A stretch of DNA of 64,000 nt, taken from Thermogemmatispora sp042408735 (GTDB taxonomy: Bacteria; Chloroflexota; Ktedonobacteria; Ktedonobacterales; Ktedonobacteraceae). The position numbers and the translations under genes are program-made. This document shows positions 1 to 8,747 of the stretch, one piece after another. The DNA is taken from positions 34,883 through 98,882 of the forward strand of contig NZ_JBHOQV010000123.1 of NCBI RefSeq assembly GCF_042408735.1, written 5' to 3'. Within the stretch, counting starts at the first letter, position 1; each line of letters opens with the position of its first letter. The notes below the pieces were generated by a model. That model made no database searches and was not told the DNA's origin. It saw nothing but the letters and a program-made list of their open reading frames with translations.

Positions 1-605
1 CCCGCGGTCGCCACCACATTCCGCGTCAGGGACCTTATATTGTGGCCTCTAACCATCTGGCCTGGACCGACATCCCGCTTATCCCCATCTATTTGCCTCA
101 GAAGGTCGTCTACATGGCCAAAGAGGAAGTCTTTCAGGGCCGCCTGCACTGGCTGGCGCGCTTCCTGGGGGCCTTCCCCGTGCGCCGCGGCGAGGGGGAT
201 CGCCAGGCTCTGCGGGCGGCAGAGACCGTCCTCAAAGCCGGTCGGGTCCTGGTGATCTTCCCCGAGGGAACACGGAGTCGCAGCCGCACGCTGGCCCGCG
301 CCCATGCCGGCCTGGGCATGATCGCCCTGCGCAGCGGCGTGCCTGTCTTGCCGGTGGCGATCTGGGGAAGCGAGGACCTCTTTAAAAAGTTCCGCCCCGA
401 GATTCACATTGTCTACGGCGAGCCACTGCTTTTCAAGCCGCAAGGTCCCAAAATCACGCGCGAGGAGATCGAAGAGGCAACGGAGCGCGTCATGCGCAGT
501 ATTGCTGCCCTCTTGCCACCTTCCTACCGCGGCGTCTATGCCACCTCCCTTCCCTCCTCCGGGGAGGAGAAGGCCCCAGCGGCTGGGCCTGTCGGTGATC
601 AGTAG
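1..605 (+). CDS. plsC: 1-acyl-glycerol-3-phosphate acyltransferase (PlsC family), 5' end outside window
   Basis: Acyltransferase of the PlsC/LPLAT family, which acylates lysophosphatidic acid at sn-2 in phospholipid synthesis at the membrane. The reading frame is open to the left edge (frame of position 3), so the start codon lies outside the window. Visible motifs are the N-H-x4-D catalytic block (NHLAWTD), the phosphate-binding FPEGTRSRS block, and the late GVPVLPVAIWG block, in the usual order. After the last block there is only a short proline- and glutamate-rich tail. The gene runs toward the convergent TreT-like gene, with a hairpin between them. The family is clear; the exact acyl acceptor is inferred. 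Confidence 0.9.
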   Translation, partial: RGRHHIPRQGPYIVASNHLAWTDIPLIPIYLPQKVVYMAKEEVFQGRLHWLARFLGAFPVRRGEGDRQALRAAETVLKAGRVLVIFPEGTRSRSRTLARAHAGLGMIALRSGVPVLPVAIWGSEDLFKKFRPEIHIVYGEPLLFKPQGPKITREEIEEATERVMRSIAALLPPSYRGVYATSLPSSGEEKAPAAGPVGDQ

Positions 606-631
606 CAGGCAAGGAGACTCAAGCCCGCTCT

Positions 632-678
632 TCAGATCGCTGCCTGACGTACGGACTGGTTGCCAGGCGGCGATCTGA
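632..678. terminator. Hairpin between convergent genes, probable bidirectional terminator
   Basis: Outer arms TCAGATCGC (632-640) and GCGATCTGA (670-678) pair perfectly. Inner arms GCCTG (642-646) and CAGGC (664-668) extend the stem. It sits in the 104-base gap between the plsC and TreT-like stop codons. There is no clear T-run, so the terminator role is inferred from position. Confidence 0.55.
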
Positions 679-709
679 GCTAGAGGGCGACAGAAGTGAC
701 CAGCCTGAC

Positions 710-1957
710 TCAGGCGCTGCCTACGAGCTGCCAGACGCGCAACAGGGCAGCCAGATAATCTCGCAGCATCAGCGGCAGCAGAAAGCGCTCCTGCACGCTA
801 CGATGGGCAGCGGCACCCATCTGCCGCCACAGCTCGCGTTCCTCCAGCAACCGCAGGGTATAGTCTGCAGCGCTTTCGCTATCATCGGCCAGGAAGCCGT
901 CGTGGCCGTGCGTGATCTGGTAACGCACTCCGGTCGCCGAGGTACCCACCACCGGCTGATACTTCCACATGGCCTCGGTCACTGTCAGCCCAAACCCCTC
1001 GCGGCTGGAACGCTGTAGAATCACCTGTGAAAAGCGCTGGAAAGCATTGACCACAGGCGCCGTGAGCTGAGCCGGGTCCCAGAGCAGATGGATATCGGGA
1101 TCCGAGCCAGCACCCTGTTGCAGATCAGCCAGGATAGCCTGCGCCCGGATATCATCGCTGGCCTCCAGAGCGCCAACAAGCGCCACCTGAACCTCGGGAC
1201 GCCGTTGCTTCACCAGGCGATAAATCTCCAGCACCTGCCAGGGATTCTTCCAACGCCCAAAGCGCGAGACCTGCGTGATCAGGGGGCGGGCAGGATCAAT
1301 GCCGCAGCCGGCCAACAGAGCCTGACCCTCGCTCTCGCTCAGAGGAGCATGCCGCTCGCTGAAAGGATCGATGCCGAGGGTGATCACCGCGGTGCGCTCT
1401 GGAGGAAGCTGAGGGAAGACCGAGAAAGGCGTGTTAAAGGTGCACAGCGCATAGGCATCCAGAAATTGACTGATGTAATGCAGCGCCGTAGGATCAGGCC
1501 GGGCGGTATCGATATGGTTGAACCAGAGTGCCGGGCGCATGTATGGAAACAGCTGCCCCAGGGGAGCGAGCTGGATGTCATGGACATAGTAGAGGTCGGC
1601 GCGCTGATCGACGAACGGCTGCATAGCCGACCGCAGCGAGTCCAGAAACTGGCGCTGGTCCTGGGGGGTGAGCTGACCTGGCTCGCCGCCCTGCAGCATA
1701 TCGGTGAGCCGGGCCATAAAGGTGGCGGCAAACTCGTCAAGCTGGACCACCTGCCAGGTGTGGGGAATGCCCAGTTCTTGGGCCAGCGGCAATAGAACCC
1801 GCAGCAGGGCGGCCACGCCCCCGCCCTGGGCCGTTGTGTTGATATGGAGAACATGCACGCCCTGGAGAGGACGCGCCAGATCGTAGATCTCAGAGAGCAG
1901 AGCATCGCTCACCAGACCGCGAAAGCGCTCCAGCCCAGGCGTCGTCACAATCGTCAT
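710..1957 (-). CDS. treT: GT4-type glycosyltransferase, probable trehalose synthase TreT
   Basis: A 415-residue GT-B glycosyltransferase. The N-terminal domain opens with a glycine-rich INTTAQGGGVAALL loop as in TreT, and the C-terminal domain has the donor-binding VSRFGRWKNP stretch and the retaining-GT4 E-x7-E motif (EGFGLTVTE). TreT enzymes make trehalose from a nucleotide-glucose and free glucose, which would give a stress-protective solute; this substrate is inferred from family resemblance. I chose the ATG at 1957 because GAAGGAGAGA lies just upstream of it; the open frame reaches back to 2080 but that part looks non-coding. The gene is monocistronic. Confidence 0.75.
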   Translation of the reverse strand: MTIVTTPGLERFRGLVSDALLSEIYDLARPLQGVHVLHINTTAQGGGVAALLRVLLPLAQELGIPHTWQVVQLDEFAATFMARLTDMLQGGEPGQLTPQDQRQFLDSLRSAMQPFVDQRADLYYVHDIQLAPLGQLFPYMRPALWFNHIDTARPDPTALHYISQFLDAYALCTFNTPFSVFPQLPPERTAVITLGIDPFSERHAPLSESEGQALLAGCGIDPARPLITQVSRFGRWKNPWQVLEIYRLVKQRRPEVQVALVGALEASDDIRAQAILADLQQGAGSDPDIHLLWDPAQLTAPVVNAFQRFSQVILQRSSREGFGLTVTEAMWKYQPVVGTSATGVRYQITHGHDGFLADDSESAADYTLRLLEERELWRQMGAAAHRSVQERFLLPLMLRDYLAALLRVWQLVGSA

Positions 1958-2982
1958 AACTCTCTCCTTCGCCCGCCTTCGAGCGAGCGAAACGCCACTC
2001 CTGTGGAGAACGCCTATGGAGAACGAGTCAACAAAAACTGGCTGGCCATTGTTCATGGCTCTCCGCTTGCTGGCTCCCATAGGTGATTACAATCGGGCCA
2101 GCGATTCCATTCCCTCCGCAGCCCCATTTTGGGCCGGCTGGCTGAACTCCCCTCAGGCTCTAAAGCGTAACCCCCCTCAAAAGAAAAGAAGCAGGTCAAC
2201 CAGCAGACGCAGGACCGTCCTCAAGAGCATACTAAGGTAGCAGCCTGGCACTTTTCCTGCTGAATCTGTTGTCGGGCTTCTCTCAAAATGGTCTGGAAAA
2301 TACTTGACAAACAGCCAGAGCTATGTTATATAGTGCCTGTCAGGAACTTTTTGGATGCAGAGGTACATGTACTGTACCAGTCGCCTACCAGCACGAGTCT
2401 GCTCAGAGGACTACCTGCATTCAAATGACCCCTCCTGCGCCAGCCAAATCATCTGCAGAAAAAAGATAATCGCGCTCTATCGCGATCGGTTCTGGGGCAG
2501 CCCAGCTTGGCGGCGCTGTTTCCCCTGAGTAAAGAATCAATAGCCTGTCCGACTCCGTCCCGCTGATGGGACAAGGCCGTTGCTGTTTTTTGTTGTTCAC
2601 CATCTTCTACAGGGCGGGAAGCGTCTATGTTGACCATGCTCAAAGACTTACCGGGTCCAGGATATTACCAAGAGATACTACCTTCGGCGGAATATCCGTT
2701 TAAGAAGGGCACCTGGAGTCGCCTGGTGTGGTGCGCTTCCGCCACCTTCCTCCGCAGAAGTCCCCTCAATATTCACCAGCACTTTCTGCGAGGGCGGCAG
2801 GCGTAGCCCACAAAGCTCTCAGCGCCGGTCGACCCGTGTTCTCTGGTTCCTGTATCCGTCTTTGCCTGTGCGCGCGCGCGTGACCCACCGCGGCATGCTG
2901 TCGTCGTGATTTGGGCCATCTTGCGCTCTTCTTGCGCTTTTTAATCTTATCGTCATGTAGCACTGTGACGGAGAAGCTGCCT
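1958..2982. other. 1-kb non-coding region upstream of the VWA gene
   Basis: No convincing ORF on either strand. It holds a strong plus-strand promoter (2304-2332), then about 640 bases before the VWA gene start. Within these are a palindrome GTACATGTAC (2363-2372), nested in the arms GGTAC...GTACC (2362-2378), and a GTCCC/GGGAC hairpin near 2561-2576 followed by T6 about 14 bases on. This could be a long leader or a separate small RNA. Confidence 0.5.
2304..2332 (+). promoter_or_regulatory. Sigma-70-type promoter
   Basis: TTGACA (2304-2309), 17-base spacer, TATATA (2327-2332). Transcription would start near 2339, far upstream of the VWA gene at 2983. Confidence 0.7.
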
Positions 2983-4356
2983 ATGGATAAGAAGTTGCTC
3001 ATTGAGTACCTGAACTGCCGCCAGACTCCGCTGACCGGACAGGAGCAAATGGTTACACTGCATCAGAGAATGTGCGAGGCGGCTCCCGAGTTCTATCTGT
3101 ACCTGCTGACGGATCCATTCGCTGATCTCTCGCATAAGCGAGAGATGCTCGCCAATCTGATCCGTCTGCCCGCAGCTCACACCATCAACAGGCAGCGCAT
3201 TGTTGAACAACTGCGCGTTCTCTCGGCGGAGGAAGCGTTGTTGGTTGCTGACGTGATCCGGCAGCGGCGCATCAATAACCGGCGCGCGCGCGAGATTGGC
3301 CTGCAGCTGCTGATCGGCCATGAGCAGTTTCCGCAGCTTGCGGCGGCTCGGCGACAGCGGGTCACTCTCTTGTTGAAGCACCTCCTGGGAGAGCGCACCT
3401 GGTCCTCGGTCCGACGCTTCCTGGCGCAGCCGAGCGAGGTGGGCGAGAAGTTCCTGCGGCGTGAGCTGTTGCACTATGCGCCCGATCCGGCGATTGCGCG
3501 GGAAACGCTCTGCTTCCTGGCAGGTGTGCCCTTTGATCCAACCGATCCCACGCTGGCCAGGCGCATGGCCGCGCGCGAGCAACTAGAACAGGGGGAGGGT
3601 CTCCCTCGCGAGACCCTCTTCGGACTGCGCGGCATCTATCATCGCGACGTTCCCGCCAGCCGGGTGCGCTCGCTCTCCGCCTCGACGACGCGCCTTGGGC
3701 GCCAGGATGGGCCTTTGACTATGCTCTATAAAGAAGCCCTGCAGCAAGGCTTGAGGGCTGAGGAGTATGCTGAAGAGCTGTGGCGGCGCACTGAGCAGGC
3801 CGTGGCTTCGCTGCCGCTTGTCGAGGGACGACTGGCTGTAGTCGTGGATCTTTCGGCCTCAATGGCCTCGTCAGGTGAGCGAGCCTTTCATCCGGTGGCC
3901 CTGGCCCTGGCTCTGGTCCGCCTGTTGCAGCAGCGTGTGACCTCGGTGACGCTCTATCAGGTCGGCGGAAGCTGTCTGGCCAGTGAGGAGCTGCTCCCAA
4001 AGCCGACAGGCCTGACCGACCTGGCCACTGCCCTGCTGGATGCCGCGCGCATGCAGCCGCAGGCCATTCTGCTGATTACTGACGGCTACGAGAATAGTCG
4101 CCAGGGCGACGCTGCTCTGATCCTGCAAGGTTTGCGCCTTCTGGGCCTGACTATGCCCGTCTATCAGTTGGTGCCGGTCTTCACTGACTCCGAGCACTTG
4201 CAGCAGCGCCACCTGGGCGGCGATTTCATCCTGCTACCTGTTCGACACGAGCAAGGAGTACGCGAGGTGCTGACAAGGCTCTTTCTGGATTATGCTTCCG
4301 AGTCTATCTCTCCAGTTGAGGCGGAACAGGTGCAACAACTCTTGCTTACGAGGTGA
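2983..4356 (+). CDS. VWA-domain protein with N-terminal helical-repeat domain (Ro/TROVE-like architecture)
   Basis: A 457-residue protein. The C-terminal third is a von Willebrand A domain with an intact metal-site motif DLSAS, preceded by LAVVV, and the later strand ILLITDGYE. The first ~270 residues are arginine- and leucine-rich helices (for example RRINNRRAREIGLQLL), giving the same order as Ro60 proteins: an RNA-binding helical ring followed by VWA. Homology to TROVE is an inference; I cannot align it with certainty. The ATG at 2983 has GGAG nine bases upstream. The next gene starts 5 bases after the stop, so the two are almost certainly cotranscribed. Confidence 0.65.
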   Translation: MDKKLLIEYLNCRQTPLTGQEQMVTLHQRMCEAAPEFYLYLLTDPFADLSHKREMLANLIRLPAAHTINRQRIVEQLRVLSAEEALLVADVIRQRRINNRRAREIGLQLLIGHEQFPQLAAARRQRVTLLLKHLLGERTWSSVRRFLAQPSEVGEKFLRRELLHYAPDPAIARETLCFLAGVPFDPTDPTLARRMAAREQLEQGEGLPRETLFGLRGIYHRDVPASRVRSLSASTTRLGRQDGPLTMLYKEALQQGLRAEEYAEELWRRTEQAVASLPLVEGRLAVVVDLSASMASSGERAFHPVALALALVRLLQQRVTSVTLYQVGGSCLASEELLPKPTGLTDLATALLDAARMQPQAILLITDGYENSRQGDAALILQGLRLLGLTMPVYQLVPVFTDSEHLQQRHLGGDFILLPVRHEQGVREVLTRLFLDYASESISPVEAEQVQQLLLTR

Positions 4357-4361
4357 TAACT

Positions 4362-5369
4362 ATGATGGAGATTCAGGTCAAGCAGGAGGTGAGTGAGACC
4401 TCTCCTCTTACGGGGCTGCTGGCGCACCTGGCCCCCGGTCCGCTCGTCTCCTGGGGCTTGCTGGAGGTCGTCGGCCTTTTCCCTGTCAGCACCGAGCTGG
4501 AGCGGAGCCGCGCGCGCTTTCTCCCCCCGATGCGCTCCCTGGAGGTGGTTGGCTCCCCCTCCTACGGAACGCTCGTGTTGCGCAATCAGGCTGAGGACGG
4601 GGTGCTGGTGCTGCCTATGCACATAGCTTTCTTCCAGCCAGGCGTGCAGAATCATGCCACGAGCCGCGTACTCGTTCTCGATGCCGGGGAAACGCTAACG
4701 GTAGACGATTGTTTCTGCATCCAGCAGAGGCAGGGCGGTACGCCGCGCCAGGCTCAGCAACGCTTTTGCATGCTGCCTCTGGGGCTGCGCCGCGCCGCTC
4801 TCGAGTTGCAGGGCGTCAGGGATTTTAGCCGGCTCTGGACGGCGATTACCGCCTACTCACGCCGCTATGGCATTGACTACAGTGGCCATCTGGAGCGCTG
4901 GCTGCGCCCCAACTTTGCTCGGTTGCTGCCCTATCGCCATGCTCTGGAGTGGCTGCCTGGTCAGGTGGGTGCGGCCTTCTTCCTGGCTGGCAAGCTGGTC
5001 GGCCTGGAGGTGGCTCCCAATAGCGCCTACTGGCAGGAGCTGCTGCCGGTGCTGCTGATCTACTGCTACGGCCCTGCCGCCCTGCTGGCCGAGCGCCAGC
5101 AGCGCACAGCGTCTCGCCCAACCTTCGAGCTGGAGGGCCTGCGCGACCTGGATGATCTCCAGCAGCGCCTCTACGAGGCGCGTCGCCAGGAGCGGAGGTT
5201 GCATCTCGAGCAGATCTGCTCGGTGGCTACCCTCCATAAGCAGGCTCGCTCCCAGGAGGAACACGCCGGCCTGCGCGTGCTGTCGATCAATCACGGAGAG
5301 TGGCTCGGCCAGGCTGTCTGCTCCGGCTCTGAGGTGGTCTATCTGTCCCTGTTCCGCAGCGAGCTGTAG
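4362..5369 (+). CDS. ARPP-1-like domain protein
   Basis: A 335-residue protein. A segment in the first third (QNHATSRVLVLDAGETLTVDD) and a late segment (LVGLEVAPNSAYWQELLPVLL) resemble the ARPP-1 family (ARG- and rhodanese-phosphatase-associated protein), which I recall being described from conflict and RNA-repair gene neighbourhoods. The biochemical activity is unknown. The ATG at 4362 follows GAGGTG at good spacing, 5 bases after the VWA gene stop. A GTG at 4353 overlapping that stop is the alternative start. Coupling to a VWA protein supports a joint stress or conflict role (inference). Confidence 0.55.
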   Translation: MMEIQVKQEVSETSPLTGLLAHLAPGPLVSWGLLEVVGLFPVSTELERSRARFLPPMRSLEVVGSPSYGTLVLRNQAEDGVLVLPMHIAFFQPGVQNHATSRVLVLDAGETLTVDDCFCIQQRQGGTPRQAQQRFCMLPLGLRRAALELQGVRDFSRLWTAITAYSRRYGIDYSGHLERWLRPNFARLLPYRHALEWLPGQVGAAFFLAGKLVGLEVAPNSAYWQELLPVLLIYCYGPAALLAERQQRTASRPTFELEGLRDLDDLQQRLYEARRQERRLHLEQICSVATLHKQARSQEEHAGLRVLSINHGEWLGQAVCSGSEVVYLSLFRSEL

Positions 5370-5421
5370 ACTTGCTCCTCGCTGCTTTCCGTGAGCGTCT
5401 GTCTCTCTTCTTCCTTCTCCC

Positions 5422-5459
5422 GGCCCGGGCGCGCTCCTCTCCCTTTTTTCGCCCGGGCC
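5422..5459 (+). terminator. GC-rich stem-loop after the VWA/ARPP-1 pair
   Basis: Perfect 10-base arms GGCCCGGGCG (5422-5431) and CGCCCGGGCC (5450-5459) with an 18-base loop. There is no T-run after the stem. It probably marks the transcript end before the next promoter at 5562. Confidence 0.45.
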
Positions 5460-5561
5460 TCTCTGGTCCATGCTCTTGCTCCTGCCGCCGCCTCTCTTCT
5501 TCTCTCCAGGTGAGCGTACGCGCATAATGATGGGAATATTTTTGAAGATTAAAAAATTTGG

Positions 5562-5591
5562 TTGACATAATAATAAAATTCCGTCTATACT
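5562..5591 (+). promoter_or_regulatory. Sigma-70-type promoter for the BtrH-like gene
   Basis: TTGACA (5562-5567), 18-base spacer, TATACT (5586-5591), in a locally A/T-rich stretch. The start site would be about 30 bases upstream of the GTG at 5630. Confidence 0.75.
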
Positions 5592-5629
5592 TTCGAAAGA
5601 AGACTGGAGAGAAGAAGGAGATTGAACCT

Positions 5630-6679
5630 GTGGAGGAAGCGAGGCGACTTCAGCACCAGCCCGTTGATAATGAGGCGGGGCACAAGCCTGAGCGATTCAG
5701 TTGGCCCTTGCCTCCCCTTGTGGCTTATTGGGGGAACAGCGATTATTGCTATACGCATAGCCTGCTTATGGCGCTGCAGGCGGCAGGAGCTGAGCGCACC
5801 TGGCTACCTGAGCCGGGCTTTCTCGAGTGTCTGACGACCATGCCCTTTGGCAAGCTCTATCTCGAGCTGCCGACTGGGCCGCAGGTCTTTTTTTCTAACC
5901 CCGCGCTCAATCCTGATCAGGGGCTGTCGCTGGCGCTCAAGGCTCTTGGCTGGAGCTGCCAGCAGTGGCCCGAATCTCAGGCCGACACCGTCGATGAGCG
6001 CCAGGCTCTGAGCACTCTGCGGGCGGCGGTCAGGGAGGAACCGGCCCTGGTTGGACCGCTCGATTTGGGATGGCTGACCTATCATCCCCAACACAGCTCC
6101 TTGCGGGGGGCCGATCATTTCGCCCTGGTGCTGGCGGTCCGCGAAAAGCATGTCTTGTTGCATGACCCTCAGAAACATCCCTATGCCTGGCTGCCTCTGG
6201 CCGACTTCCTGCGTGCCTGGCGAGCGAAGAACGTCGGCTATCCTCACGCACCTTTTACTATTCGTATGCATTTTCGTCCTCATGAGCAGCCCGCTCCGTC
6301 GCGAGCCACCCTGATCGCCCGCGGCCTGGCTCTGATTCGCGCCCAATTGGGTCGGCCTTTAGAAGGTCCCGTCCTCTATAGCGGTGTAGCCGCCCTGAAG
6401 CGTCTGCTTGCTGCTTTGGAGGGAGAGCGCTCGGCGCCGTCGCTGGTGCGCCAGCTTGTCAGCTTTGTCCTGCCGCTGGCTTCGCGGCGTCTGCTTGATG
6501 CCGCTCTCTTTCTGCACGAGGCTGGCCTGATTGAGGCTGCGACCTGCCTGCAGAGGCAGGCGCTGCTTTGCGGGCAGGTGCAGTTGGGTTTGGTCCGGCG
6601 CCAGGCTCAGACCTGGAAGCCTGCGCTGGAGCAGCTGATGGCTCTGGAGGGAGAGCTACCCGCCTTGCTCGCCGATTAA
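5630..6679 (+). CDS. BtrH/C39-peptidase-like protein
   Basis: A 349-residue protein. An early segment around YCYTHSLLMAL carries a Cys where papain-fold proteins of the BtrH N-terminal / C39-like group have one. A mid-protein DHFALVLAV...HVLLHDPQ segment matches the His- and Asp-containing second half of that fold. The C-terminal ~130 residues are helical and unrecognised. BtrH-type proteins transfer acyl groups and C39 proteins cleave peptides; the actual reaction here is unknown. GTG at 5630 is preferred: AGAAGGAG precedes it and the promoter at 5562-5591 rules out the longer frame from 5558. It has its own promoter. Confidence 0.5.
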   Translation: MEEARRLQHQPVDNEAGHKPERFSWPLPPLVAYWGNSDYCYTHSLLMALQAAGAERTWLPEPGFLECLTTMPFGKLYLELPTGPQVFFSNPALNPDQGLSLALKALGWSCQQWPESQADTVDERQALSTLRAAVREEPALVGPLDLGWLTYHPQHSSLRGADHFALVLAVREKHVLLHDPQKHPYAWLPLADFLRAWRAKNVGYPHAPFTIRMHFRPHEQPAPSRATLIARGLALIRAQLGRPLEGPVLYSGVAALKRLLAALEGERSAPSLVRQLVSFVLPLASRRLLDAALFLHEAGLIEAATCLQRQALLCGQVQLGLVRRQAQTWKPALEQLMALEGELPALLAD

Positions 6680-6694
6680 CCTGGCCCATCGCCC

Positions 6695-6730
6695 CTCTCC
6701 TGGGAGCTGCCGCGGCAGCCCCCAGGAGAG
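6695..6730 (+). terminator. Strong hairpin downstream of the BtrH-like gene
   Basis: Arms CTCTCCTGGG (6695-6704) and CCCAGGAGAG (6721-6730), with inner GCTGCC/GGCAGC closing nearly the whole loop. No T-run follows. A second inverted repeat, GATAGGCCA (6764-6772) / TGGCCTATC (6790-6798), lies closer to the chromate genes and could be an operator or a second terminator. Confidence 0.55.
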
Positions 6731-6879
6731 AGATCCGATAGCTGCCAGCGAGCACGAGCGGGGGATAGGCCAGTTACCCCTTAGCTGGTTGGCCTATCTC
6801 AGTGGCTATGTGCTAGAATGAAGGCTGAGCTGGCTGCTGCCAAACTCCTCCTGTAGCTTCTCTACTCTGGCATACGCTT

Positions 6880-7581
6880 ATGGACAATTTCCACGCAGAT
6901 CAACAGAAGCCACCAACTCAGCCTTTGCCTATCGCTGTGGACAAGGCGTCGGCCCTCGCGGAGATCAGGGAACCCTTCCCTTCGGTCTGGAAGCTGCTGC
7001 GCATCTGGATCTTGATCGGTCTGCAGTCCTTTGGCGGCGGCTCCTCTACGCTGTTGCTGATCCAGCGAGAATTCACCGAGAGGCATCGCTGGTTAACCAT
7101 CGAGGAATTTGCCCGCGCCTGGAATCTCTGCATTATGACCCCGGGCATCAACCTGGTGGCGATCACGGTGCTTATTGGGCGCAAGCTGGCTGGAATCTGG
7201 GGAGTTCTGGTCTCGCTATTGGGTTTGTTGCTGCCGAGTGCGGCGATCACGACTCTCATCGCTGCCGCCTTTCTAGAAATAGAGCATCTGGCCTTTGTCG
7301 AAGCGATGTTCCGCGGGGTAGTGCCTGCCACGGCGGGGATCATGCTGGTGGTGGCCATCAACTTTGCTCGCCCTTTGCTCAAGCAAGGCTATCAGGAAGG
7401 GATCGGCATGGTGGTGCTCAGCCTTGCCTTTATTGTCCTGGTCACGCTGGCCCTCATCGTCGGCAGAGTCGCTGTAGTCCTGGTTGTCGTTGCCTCCGCG
7501 CTGGCTGGTAGACTGCTCTTTGTGCGAGCGCCATCCCTGGCGCGGACCGAGCGGCAGCCAGGGGGGGAGGAGCGATCGTGA
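6880..7581 (+). CDS. chrA: Chromate transporter, N-terminal-type half (ChrA)
   Basis: A 233-residue half-size CHR protein. An N-terminal soluble stretch of about 45 residues is followed by the family signature SFGGGSSTLLLIQREF, the MTPGINLVAITVLIG segment and about five further hydrophobic segments. CHR proteins export chromate; short ones work as pairs. It overlaps the next gene by four bases (GTGA), so the two are translationally coupled. No strong Shine-Dalgarno is visible before ATG 6880. Confidence 0.85.
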   Translation: MDNFHADQQKPPTQPLPIAVDKASALAEIREPFPSVWKLLRIWILIGLQSFGGGSSTLLLIQREFTERHRWLTIEEFARAWNLCIMTPGINLVAITVLIGRKLAGIWGVLVSLLGLLLPSAAITTLIAAAFLEIEHLAFVEAMFRGVVPATAGIMLVVAINFARPLLKQGYQEGIGMVVLSLAFIVLVTLALIVGRVAVVLVVVASALAGRLLFVRAPSLARTERQPGGEERS

Positions 7582-8114
7582 AGAATCCGCTCCTCTATTT
7601 TTGGCTCTTTCTCAAGGCCTCGCTCTTCTCAACTGGCGGCTTTAGCAACTTTCTGAGCCTGCATCAGGATCTGCTGGCCAACCACTGGGCTGAGGAGAGC
7701 GACTTCAGCCAGGCGCTGGTCATCGGGCAACTGAGTCCTGGACCGAACGGGCTGTGGGTCATCGCCCTGGGCTATCTGACCTATGGCTACCTGGGGGCCG
7801 CTCTGGCCTTGCTGGCCATCATGATTCCCCCGTTTGTGGTGCTGATCTGGGAGGCCCTTTATCAGCGCCTGGGGGGCCTGCGTTGGGTTGAGGCCCTGAT
7901 GCGCGGCGTCTCGCTGGCGGTGGTTGGAATCACCGTGGGCAATAGCTGGACGATCATCGGCCACAGCGCGGGTGACTGGCGAGCCTGGCTGATCGGGGCC
8001 GGGGCTTGCCTGCTGGGATTGAGCCGGCGCGTCCACGTCTTCGTCATTCTCTTGTTGGCTGCTGGGGCCGGTCTGCTGCTGTACGGAGGTCTGGCGCTGC
8101 CCTGGTGGCGCTGA
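7578..8114 (+). CDS. chrA: Chromate transporter, C-terminal-type half (ChrA)
   Basis: A 178-residue partner of the preceding half transporter. It repeats the CHR pattern (STGGFSNFLSLHQDL, then GQLSPGPNGLWVIALGY) and has four to five membrane segments. The GTG start at 7578 has GGGGGAGGAG upstream and overlaps the previous stop. Two short CHR genes side by side are a known arrangement; chromate as the true substrate is family-based. Confidence 0.85.
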   Translation: MKNPLLYFWLFLKASLFSTGGFSNFLSLHQDLLANHWAEESDFSQALVIGQLSPGPNGLWVIALGYLTYGYLGAALALLAIMIPPFVVLIWEALYQRLGGLRWVEALMRGVSLAVVGITVGNSWTIIGHSAGDWRAWLIGAGACLLGLSRRVHVFVILLLAAGAGLLLYGGLALPWWR

Positions 8115-8747
8115 ATGAATGGCCATGCCGGCCCGCTGGCTTGGTCACTCGCAGACAGCGGTTAGCCCTCCTGCGGCCTGAGACTAATGGCTTGCTGGGG
8201 CACTGTCCTTTCGTTCAGAGGCGATCGGCGCTCCATCCGCTATACTAATACATGAGGCGGACTCGCCACCGGCAGCGCCGCCCGTTGCTGGCGAGGAGGG
8301 AGAAGAACGGCACACGGGATGCGTTTTGCCCCGGTCCCTGACCCAGAGCTGTAAGGGGGCGGCCTTCAGTTTAGCCTCCCCTGGGCAGCTTGACGGAAAG
8401 GTATGCATCTGCTTGACAATCGCATATCTTATCGAATACAACTAAACAGGAGAGTGCTCTAGTGCTGGCTGACGCGACGCGACGCTCTGGCCTGTCCCTC
8501 GACTGCCCGTGTGTTCGTGTGCTCGCGCGCTCGGGCGCTCGTGCACTCGTGCACATGCGCATCTGTGTCTGCCTGCTTGCCGGACCTGCCGCTCTGCTGC
8601 CGGGTCCGGTTCGCTTTTCTCTCCTCTGCCAGCCAGCTAGCGCTAGCGCAGGCGAGTGGAATAAGTTGGGCCGGGGCAGGGCGTTGACGCCCTTCGCTTT
8701 GAAGCGCCATTTCGGCAATCTCTTGGGTGTAAAAAAGGAGAAGGTCT
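8115..8747. other. 633-base gap before superoxide dismutase
   Basis: No convincing gene. A TTGACA at 8413-8418, followed about 17 bases later by a weak -10 (ATACAA or AATACA, ending 8440-8441), is the likely sodA promoter, giving a leader of about 300 bases. The leader contains the low-complexity block at 8510-8566. Confidence 0.4.
8510..8566. repeat. Low-complexity GCTCG/TGCAC block
   Basis: Degenerate 8-base units related to GCTCGTGC and ACTCGTGC recur through this stretch, in the 5' leader of the dismutase gene. Its effect on expression is unknown. Confidence 0.6.

Noticed and set aside
1088..1795. 235-residue plus-strand frame inside the TreT-like gene
   Set aside because: A shadow of the minus-strand gene; no start signal, and the opposite strand has clear GT4 motifs.
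2340..2430. tRNA-like element suggested by ATTCAAATG near 2420
   Set aside because: The flanking bases do not form a T-stem and no acceptor or anticodon stem could be folded.
2421..2643. Two short minus-strand frames in the region before the VWA gene
   Set aside because: About 60 residues each, overlapping in different frames, no start signals or recognisable motifs.
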